A stretch of 64,000 nucleotides of DNA from Agrococcus sp. Marseille-P2731 (lineage in GTDB: Bacteria > Actinomycetota > Actinomycetes > Actinomycetales > Microbacteriaceae), in contig NZ_FPEG01000002.1 in NCBI RefSeq assembly GCF_900117395.1, forward strand, positions 310,001 through 374,000, given 5' to 3'. A model generated the notes under the pieces. It saw only the letters and a list, made by a program, of their open reading frames with translations, had not been told where the DNA came from and searched no databases. Shown piece by piece: positions 58,553 to 64,000 of the stretch. Both the position numbers and the translations under genes were made by a program. Position 1 is the stretch's first letter. Every line of letters begins with the position of its first letter.

Positions 58553-59590
58553 TCAGTCTACCCGCGGCGAGTCGTCGCCCGGGCTGTCGGCGGCGACCTC
58601 TGCTGCGGCGTCGGGCGATGCGGTGCCCGCCGCGATCGCATCCGCCTGTCGCACCGCGTCGCGCCGCGCGCGACGGGCGCGCTTCGCGCTCGGCACCCTG
58701 TCGCCGAGGGCGCCGGGGGTCCACGCCTCGATGTCGGCGTCGGCGAACTCGGCCTTCGCCGCGCGGCGTCGGAAGGAGGGCAGCTCGACGCCGTCGGCCA
58801 CGCGCCTCGCCGTCATCAGGAACCCCGTGTGCGCGACCATGCGGTGGTCGGGTCGCACGGCGAGGCCCTCGACGTGCCAGCCGCGCACGAGCGTCTCGGT
58901 GGACTTCGGGGCCGTGAAGCGGCCGTCGGCGCGGATCGCCTCGACCACCCGCGAGAGCTGGGTGACGGTCGCGACGTAGCAGAGGATGAGCCCGCCGGGC
59001 CGCAGCGCCCGAGCGCTCGCGTCCACGCACTCCCAGGGCGCGAGCATGTCGAGCAGCACCCGGTCGGCCTCCCCGTCGGGCACGTGCTCGCCCAGCTCCT
59101 CGGCGAGGTCGCCGAGGACCGTCTCCCAGTTGCCGGGCCGCTCCCCGAAGAACCCCGCCACGTTCGCCTCGGCGACGTCGCGGAACTCCTCGCGGCGCTC
59201 GAAGGAGACCAGCCTGCCCGTGCCGTGGAGCGCCCGCAGCAGCCAGAGCGACAGCGCGCCGGAGCCGACGCCCGCCTCCACGACCGTGAGGTCGGGGTGG
59301 ATGTCGGCGAAGCCGACGATGTGCGCTGCGTCCTTCGGGTAGATGATGGCCGCGCCCCGCGGCATCGACATCACGTAGTCGTGCAGCAGCGGCCTGATCG
59401 CCAGGTGCTCGACGCCGCCCACCGTGATGAGCGAGCCATCGTCGACCCCGATGAACTCCTCGTGGGGCATGGCGCCGCGCTGGGTGCCGAACTGCTTGCC
59501 CTCGGTCAGCACGATCGTGTGCATCTTCTGCTTCGGCCCAGTGATCTGGACGACGTCGCCCCACTGGAACGGGCCGGTCTTGCCCATCAT
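58553..59590 (-). CDS. trmI: tRNA (adenine-58-N1)-methyltransferase
   Basis: 345 aa. Amino beta-barrel (GPFQWGDVVQITGPKQKMHTIVL, the FIG and GSLITV edges), AIIYPKDAAHIVGFADIHPDLTVVEAGVGSGALSLWLLRAL (SAM motif I), SFERREEFRDVAEANV (motif II), DRVLLDMLAPWECVD (motif IV). It methylates A58 in the T-loop of tRNA. ATG 59590 overlaps the HAD gene stop (ATGA) with GAGGAGG 7 nt upstream. The C-terminal extension is Ala/Asp-rich and disordered. In proteasome-bearing relatives the arc/mpa gene follows; here FKBP does. Confidence 0.9.
   Translation of the reverse strand: MMGKTGPFQWGDVVQITGPKQKMHTIVLTEGKQFGTQRGAMPHEEFIGVDDGSLITVGGVEHLAIRPLLHDYVMSMPRGAAIIYPKDAAHIVGFADIHPDLTVVEAGVGSGALSLWLLRALHGTGRLVSFERREEFRDVAEANVAGFFGERPGNWETVLGDLAEELGEHVPDGEADRVLLDMLAPWECVDASARALRPGGLILCYVATVTQLSRVVEAIRADGRFTAPKSTETLVRGWHVEGLAVRPDHRMVAHTGFLMTARRVADGVELPSFRRRAAKAEFADADIEAWTPGALGDRVPSAKRARRARRDAVRQADAIAAGTASPDAAAEVAADSPGDDSPRVD
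58555..58560 (-). promoter_or_regulatory. -10 hexamer TAGACT for the FKBP-pafBC operon
   Basis: Minus-strand TAGACT lies within the last codons of trmI (ends 58553); leader about 25 nt with GAAAGG before GTG 58523. Confidence 0.45.
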
Positions 59591-60276
59591 GCGCGGGCCT
59601 CCTCGATGTTCGCGGCGATGTCGGCGACGCTGCGCCCGGCGAGCGTCGGCCAGTGGACGACGCCCTCGAGCTGCGACACGTCGACGGCGTGCGGCACGCC
59701 GATCGTGACGAGCCCGGCGGCCAGCGCGCTGCGGGCGCCGTTGATCGAGTCCTCGACGGCGACCGACCGCGCGGCATCGGCGCCGAGCAGCTCGAGCGCG
59801 CGCAGGTAAGGCTCCGGGTGCGGCTTGCCCTGCTCGCACTCGTCGCCCGCGACGGTGGCGGCGAACGGCCGGCGGCCGAGCCGGTCGGCGAGCGCGGCCT
59901 CGACGCGGTCGACGATCTCGCGCGTCGACATGGTGACGAGCGCCACGGGGATGCCGGCCTCGAGCAGCTCGCGCAGCAGCTCGATCGCACCGGGTCGTGC
60001 CGGCAGGTCGTCGCCGAGCGTCTGCAGCACCTCGCCCACGAGGCGAGCGACGATCGCGTCCGCCTCCATGGGGACGCCCTTCGCGATGAAGGTGCGCGCG
60101 CCGTCCCACAGGTCGACGCCGACGAGCGCCTCGGCCTCTGCCTGACCCCACGGGATGCCGTGCTCGGCCGCCAGTCGCGCCTCCGCCGCCATCCATTGGG
60201 GCTCGGTGTCGATGAGGGTGCCGTCCATGTCGAAGAGCACGGCGTCGACGGCGGGAGCAGGCGCAGGCGAGGTCAC
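59587..60276 (-). CDS. HAD-family phosphatase (beta-phosphoglucomutase-like)
   Basis: 229 aa. LFDMDGTLIDTEPQWMAAE (nucleophile Asp and Asp+2), VTMSTREIV (Ser/Thr), GKPHPEPYLRALELLG (Lys) and VEDSINGARSALAAG (acidic pair). HAD subclass IA with a helical cap, hydrolysing a phosphosugar or similar metabolite. GTG 60276 follows TAGGCT after 6 nt. It is coupled to trmI by a 4-nt overlap. Confidence 0.9.
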   Translation of the reverse strand: MTSPAPAPAVDAVLFDMDGTLIDTEPQWMAAEARLAAEHGIPWGQAEAEALVGVDLWDGARTFIAKGVPMEADAIVARLVGEVLQTLGDDLPARPGAIELLRELLEAGIPVALVTMSTREIVDRVEAALADRLGRRPFAATVAGDECEQGKPHPEPYLRALELLGADAARSVAVEDSINGARSALAAGLVTIGVPHAVDVSQLEGVVHWPTLAGRSVADIAANIEEARA

Positions 60277-60282
60277 CGAGCA

Positions 60283-60288
60283 AGCCTA
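60283..60288 (-). promoter_or_regulatory. -10 hexamer TAGGCT, leaderless HAD-trmI transcript
   Basis: Minus-strand TAGGCT ends 6 nt before GTG 60276; no SD between. Confidence 0.5.
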
Positions 60289-60306
60289 GACCGCCCCGGA
60301 GGCCCG

Positions 60307-60312
60307 TAGAGT
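60307..60312 (+). promoter_or_regulatory. -10 hexamer TAGAGT for the PAC2 gene
   Basis: Plus-strand TAGAGT, transcription near 60319, leader about 22 nt with GAGGAGG 8 nt before GTG 60341. Confidence 0.45.
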
Positions 60313-60340
60313 GGGCCTTCGACGTGAGGAGGTGCCGCGA

Positions 60341-61420
60341 GTGGCACGAGGACCGATCGAGGGCCGCATCATGGTCATCGCCTTCGAGGGCTGGACCGAT
60401 GCCGGGGACGCATCGAGCAGTGCCGTGAAGCGGCTCATCGAGGCCTGCGGGCTCGAGGCCTTCGACGAGATCGAGCCCGACGAGTTCGTCGACTTCGGCG
60501 TGCACCGACCGGTCGTGCGCACGCTCGACGACGGCACGCGCGCGCTGCAGTGGCCCGCGACGATCGCCTATGCGCCGACGCGGCCCTCCGAGAAGACGTC
60601 GCTCGCCGCCGATGCCGGCTTCGACGTCTCCACCGGCAACGAGGGCGAGATCTACGCGCTCGTCGGCGCGGAGCCGAGCCGCAACTGGACCGCGTTCGCG
60701 GCGGAGTTCCTCGAAATCGCGCGCGGATGCGAGGTCGACGCGATCGTCTTCGTCGGCTCGATGCTCGCCGACGTGCCGCACACCCGGCCGATCGCCACCA
60801 CCACGACGAGCGACAGTCGCGAGCTGCAGGCGAGGCTCGGCGTGCTCCAGAGCGAGTACGAGGGCCCGACGGGGATCATGAGCGTCCTCGGCCTGCTCGC
60901 GCAGGAGGCGGGCATCCAGACGGCCTCGCTCTGGGCGTCGGTGCCGCACTACGTGCACAACGCGCCGGCCCCGAAGGCCGTCGTGGCGCTGCTCGACCGC
61001 CTCTCCGAGATGCTCGACGTCACCATCCCGCTGGGCGACCTGCCCGAGCAGTCGGGCGAGTGGGAGCGCGGCATCGACGAGATCACCGAGCGCGACGACG
61101 ACATGCGCGCCTACATCGGCAAGCTCGAGGAGCAGCGCGACGCGGTCGAGAGCCCCGAGGCGTCCGGCGAGGCGATCGCCCACGAGTTCGAGCGCTTCCT
61201 GCGCGACCAGAACGGCAAGCCGCGCCAGGGTGGGCGCGCGCCCGCGGCTCCCCCGCAGTCAGCACCGGATGCGGGCACGGGCGCCGCGGCCGACGACACG
61301 CCGGATGCCGACGCCCCGGACGCCGGCGTGCCGACTGCCGACGGTCAGGACCCGGCCCCGCAGGGCGAGCAGACGCCCGGCGATGACGACGAGCCCCGCG
61401 AGGGCGCGCCTGGCGCCTAG
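60341..61420 (+). CDS. PAC2 family protein (proteasome assembly chaperone-like)
   Basis: 359 aa. MVIAFEGWTDAGDASSSAVKRLIEAC, ARGCEVDAIVFVGSMLADVPHTRPI, GPTGIMSVLGLLAQEAGIQTASLWASVPHYVHNAPAPKAVVALL cover a complete PAC2 domain (about 5-270); the last 90 residues are Pro/Asp/Gly-rich and disordered. Related to archaeal/eukaryotic proteasome assembly chaperones, but the bacterial role is not known and occurs in genomes without a proteasome. Its TAG stop overlaps the stop of convergent mshC. Confidence 0.85.
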   Translation: MARGPIEGRIMVIAFEGWTDAGDASSSAVKRLIEACGLEAFDEIEPDEFVDFGVHRPVVRTLDDGTRALQWPATIAYAPTRPSEKTSLAADAGFDVSTGNEGEIYALVGAEPSRNWTAFAAEFLEIARGCEVDAIVFVGSMLADVPHTRPIATTTTSDSRELQARLGVLQSEYEGPTGIMSVLGLLAQEAGIQTASLWASVPHYVHNAPAPKAVVALLDRLSEMLDVTIPLGDLPEQSGEWERGIDEITERDDDMRAYIGKLEEQRDAVESPEASGEAIAHEFERFLRDQNGKPRQGGRAPAAPPQSAPDAGTGAAADDTPDADAPDAGVPTADGQDPAPQGEQTPGDDDEPREGAPGA

Positions 61421-62676
61421 CGCGGGTCGATGCCGCGCAGGTCGATGCCCAGCAGCGCGTCGATCGCCGCGAGGCTGCCCTCGTCGGCTGGCGCGCGCAG
61501 GGCGAAGGCGTCGACGGCCTGCAGCGCCGCTGGCGTGTTGAGGTCGTCCTGCAGGGTGACGCGAAGCCACGGCACGATCGACTCGGCGAGCGAGGGGTCG
61601 TCATCGGGCACGCGCGACCACGCGAGCCAGCGATCGAGCCGCGCCTCGGCGTCCTCCAGGTCGCGCGCGAACCACTCCCAGTCGCCGCGCCAGTGGTGCG
61701 CGAGCAGCGCCAGGCGGATCGCCGCGGGGCGCGCGCCCTCCTCGAGCAGGCGTGACACGAGGACGAGGTTGCCGAGCGACTTCGACATCTTCTCGCCCTC
61801 GTAGGCGACCAGCCCCGCGTTCATGCGCGCCTCGCTGAAGAGCGCAGCACCGAGCGCGACGGCGTGGTGGCCCTGCAGCTCCTGGTGCGGAAATCGCAGG
61901 TCGCGCCCGCCCGCAGCGATGGTGAACGGCGCGCCGAGCTCCTCCATGGCGATCACCGTGCACTCGACGTGCCAGCCCGGTCGACCCCGCCCGACGGGTG
62001 AATCCCAGGCGGGCTCACCCACGCGCGCCGCGCGCCACAGCAGCGGGTCGAGCGGCGAGCGCTTCCCCGGCCTGTCCGGGTCTCCCCCGAACTCGCGCGT
62101 CAGCTCGAGCATCTGCGCCGCGTCCGTCCTGCTGCCCTCGCCGACGGCGAAGCGTCGCTGCCGCGTGGTGTCGAAGAGCACGTCGTCGCCCTCGACCCCC
62201 GGCGTCTCGACCCGGTACGCGTCACCGGTCTCGAGCATCCGCCCGACCGCCTCGGCGATCGGCTGGATCCGCTCGGTCACCGCCACCCAGGAGTCCGGGG
62301 GCAGGATCCGCAGTGCCTCCATGTCGCCGCGGAACAGCTGCTGCTGTCGCTCGGCGAGCTCGCGCCAGTCGACGCCGTCGCGCGCCGCGCGCTCGAGCAG
62401 GGGGTCGTCGACGTCGGTCGAGTTCATCGCCGTGCGCACGTCGATGCCCGCGTCGAGCCACACGCGCGTGAGCGTGTCGAACGCGAGATAGGTGAAGGCG
62501 TGCCCGATGTGGGTGGCGTCGTAGGGCGTGATGCCGCAGGTGTACATGGATGCGGTGGGCCCGCTCGGCAGCACCGCTCGAGCGTCGGTGCGCACGTCGT
62601 GCACGCTCGGCGCCTCGCCCTCGCCGTGGCCGAGCGCAGCCAACGAGGGCACCTCGGCACGCTCCCAGCTGCGCAT
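61417..62676 (-). CDS. mshC: Mycothiol ligase MshC (Cys:GlcN-Ins ligase)
   Basis: 419 aa, a cysteinyl-tRNA-synthetase-like enzyme without the anticodon domain. MYTCGITPYDATHIGHAFTYLAFDTL (zinc Cys and HIGH), HVECTVIAMEELGAPF and GGRDLRFPHQE (further zinc ligands) and YEGEKMSKSLGN (KMSKS) are present. It joins Cys to GlcN-Ins in mycothiol synthesis. ATG 62676 overlaps the uppP stop by one base. In this family the order uppP-mshC-PAC2 is common. Confidence 0.95.
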   Translation of the reverse strand: MRSWERAEVPSLAALGHGEGEAPSVHDVRTDARAVLPSGPTASMYTCGITPYDATHIGHAFTYLAFDTLTRVWLDAGIDVRTAMNSTDVDDPLLERAARDGVDWRELAERQQQLFRGDMEALRILPPDSWVAVTERIQPIAEAVGRMLETGDAYRVETPGVEGDDVLFDTTRQRRFAVGEGSRTDAAQMLELTREFGGDPDRPGKRSPLDPLLWRAARVGEPAWDSPVGRGRPGWHVECTVIAMEELGAPFTIAAGGRDLRFPHQELQGHHAVALGAALFSEARMNAGLVAYEGEKMSKSLGNLVLVSRLLEEGARPAAIRLALLAHHWRGDWEWFARDLEDAEARLDRWLAWSRVPDDDPSLAESIVPWLRVTLQDDLNTPAALQAVDAFALRAPADEGSLAAIDALLGIDLRGIDPR

Positions 62677-63509
62677 CAGAGCGCCTCGATCCAGCCGGCG
62701 CTCAGCGCGATGAGCAGCAGGATGCCGAGCGCGATGCGGTAGACGACGAAGGGAAGGAAGCTGCGGCGCGAGATCCAGTCCATCAGCCACCTGATGACGG
62801 CGAGGCCGACGACGAAGGCGACGAGGGTCGCGAGGATCGTCGGTCCCCAGCCCAGGCCGATGGCGGAGGGCTCGCTCAGCGCCTGGGCGGTCTCGTAGAT
62901 GCCCGCGCCGAAGACGGCGGGCACGGCGAGGAAGAAGGCGTACTTCGCCGCGGCAGGCCGCTCGTAGCCGAGCACGCGACCCATCGTGACGGTGGCGCCC
63001 GAGCGCGAGACGCCCGGGATGAGCGAGAGCACCTGCGCGAGGCCGATGAGCACGCCGTGCCGGTAGGTCGTGGTCTCGAGCGTGTGCACCCGGCGGCCCA
63101 GCATGTCGGCGAGGCCGAGGATGATGCCGAAGACGATGAGGACGGTCGCGGTGATCCAGAGGCTGCGCAGCTGGTCGCGGATCAGGTCCTGGAACAGCAC
63201 GCCCGCGATCACGATCGGGATCGTGCCGAGGATGACGAGCCAGCCCATCTTCACGTCGGGGTCGCTCCGGTCGACCTTGCCCGAGAACTGCTGGAACCAC
63301 TTCCCGATGATGCGGGTGATGTCCTTCCAGAAGAAGATCACGACGGCGAGCTCGGTGCCGATCTGCGTGATGGCGGTGAAGGTGGCCCCAGGATCCTCGG
63401 CGCCGGGCAGGAAGAGCCCGGCGATGCGCAGGTGCGCGCTCGAGGAGATGGGCAGGAACTCGGTTGCGCCCTGGAGCGCCCCGAGGATGATCGCGATCAG
63501 CCAGTCCAT
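62676..63509 (-). CDS. uppP: Undecaprenyl-diphosphate phosphatase UppP
   Basis: 277 aa with about eight helices. IILGALQGATEFLPISSSAHLRIAG and VLSLIPGVSRSGATVTMGRVLG are the two inward-facing active-site loops of the BacA family (E-x3-E and PGxSRSG). It recycles the C55 carrier for peptidoglycan. It lies 14 bp after the M20 peptidase gene and is coupled to mshC. Confidence 0.95.
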   Translation of the reverse strand: MDWLIAIILGALQGATEFLPISSSAHLRIAGLFLPGAEDPGATFTAITQIGTELAVVIFFWKDITRIIGKWFQQFSGKVDRSDPDVKMGWLVILGTIPIVIAGVLFQDLIRDQLRSLWITATVLIVFGIILGLADMLGRRVHTLETTTYRHGVLIGLAQVLSLIPGVSRSGATVTMGRVLGYERPAAAKYAFFLAVPAVFGAGIYETAQALSEPSAIGLGWGPTILATLVAFVVGLAVIRWLMDWISRRSFLPFVVYRIALGILLLIALSAGWIEAL

Positions 63510-63523
63510 GGTGGAAGAGAACC

Positions 63524-64000
63524 TCAGTAGGTCAGCAGCAGGTCTTCGAGCACGTCGGTGCCGAACTCGAGCGCGTCGAGCGGCACGCGCTCGTCGACGC
63601 CGTGGAACATCGCGGCGAAGTCGAGGTCGGGCGTGAGCCTCAGCGGTGCGAAGCCGTACCCGGCGATGCCGAGCGCGGCGAGCGACTTGTTGTCGGTGCC
63701 GCCCGAGAGCATGTAGGGCAGCACGGGCGCGCCCGGGTCGTGCCGGCCGATCGCGGCGGTCATCGCCTCGACGAGCTCGCCGCCGAAGGGGTGCTCGAGC
63801 CCGATGTCGCCGTGCACGAGCTCGACCTCGATCTCGTCGCCGACGATGGCGCGGATCGCGTCGATCGCCTCTGCCTCGCGACCCGGCAGCGGGCGCACGT
63901 CGATGCGCGCCTCGGCGACCGAGGGGATGACGTTGTGCTTGTAGCCGGCATCGAGCATGGTGGGGTTCGCCGTGTGGCGCAGGCTCGAGCGCAGGAAGCG
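63524..64000 (-). CDS. M20-family metallopeptidase, C-terminal part (5' end outside window)
   Basis: 158 residues visible, the dimerisation and second half of the catalytic domain: KHNVIPSVAEARIDVRPLPGRE, the metal/active-site PYMLSGGTDNKSLAALGIAGYGFAPL and FHGVDERVPLDALEFG with the last His. This is the ArgE/DapE/CPG2 group, splitting dipeptides or N-acyl amino acids. First gene of a likely M20-uppP-mshC operon. Confidence 0.85.
   Translation of the reverse strand, partial: RFLRSSLRHTANPTMLDAGYKHNVIPSVAEARIDVRPLPGREAEAIDAIRAIVGDEIEVELVHGDIGLEHPFGGELVEAMTAAIGRHDPGAPVLPYMLSGGTDNKSLAALGIAGYGFAPLRLTPDLDFAAMFHGVDERVPLDALEFGTDVLEDLLLTY

Overview
The window is 64 kb of very GC-rich actinobacterial chromosome with short intergenic gaps, frequent GTG starts and many 1-4 nt stop/start overlaps. 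Mycothiol ligase MshC, PafB/PafC, an actinobacterial TatA-TatC-HelY cluster, a polyprenol-phosphate mannose synthase beside Lnt, a DUF222/HNH (13E12-type) protein and a GGTCTCGA-type extragenic repeat together point to Microbacteriaceae; an Agrococcus-like organism is my guess. I see no rRNA or tRNA genes, no CRISPR array, no prophage and no intact insertion sequence.

Layout. 1-9.4 kb: end of an ATPase, a TPP-dependent decarboxylase/synthase-like enzyme, LtrA, a very unusual SGNH hydrolase + M4 protease + emfourin fusion, a DUF1905 protein, a DsbA-like oxidoreductase, an alanine/sodium symporter and an ASCH protein. 9.4-11.5 kb: a DUF222/HNH gene flanked by two tandem-repeat arrays. 11.5-19 kb: thioesterase, nitroreductase, a Ser/Thr kinase with a Gly-Asn repeat tail, a metallophosphoesterase, an SDR, an alpha-amylase-family enzyme and a cupredoxin lipoprotein. 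19-30.5 kb: assorted oxidoreductases and regulators (flavoprotein with divergent LysR, AraC/GyrI-like, MBL hydrolase), plus a GNAT-endonuclease fusion. 30.5-35.3 kb: an ECF42-type sigma factor with three DGPF (YciI-like) genes, a DinB-like protein and an alpha/beta hydrolase. 35.4-40 kb: two lipoproteins, a MarR regulator facing a 94-aa protein, and a trans-sulfuration enzyme. 40-49.7 kb: AlkZ-like protein, a coupled lipid kinase/phosphatase pair, a NUDIX-DUF402 fusion, S9 peptidase, SDR, NfeD-stomatin-GDPD operon. 49.7-64 kb: the housekeeping block, with Ppm/Lnt, HelY, TatC, TatA, PafC, PafB, FKBP, TrmI, HAD, PAC2, MshC, UppP and an M20 peptidase.

How genes work together. NfeD-stomatin-GDPD and the lipid kinase/App1 phosphatase pair look like membrane-lipid maintenance units. 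Lnt and Ppm serve lipoprotein acylation and mannosylation. FKBP-PafB-PafC-TatA-TatC-HelY follows the order found downstream of the actinobacterial proteasome locus, but the proteasome genes expected between TrmI and FKBP are absent. Many starts sit exactly 6-7 bp after a TANNNT hexamer, which indicates frequent leaderless transcription and helped choose several starts. The most unusual items are the three-domain enzyme at 3727-5967 and the GNAT-nuclease fusion at 24773-26017.
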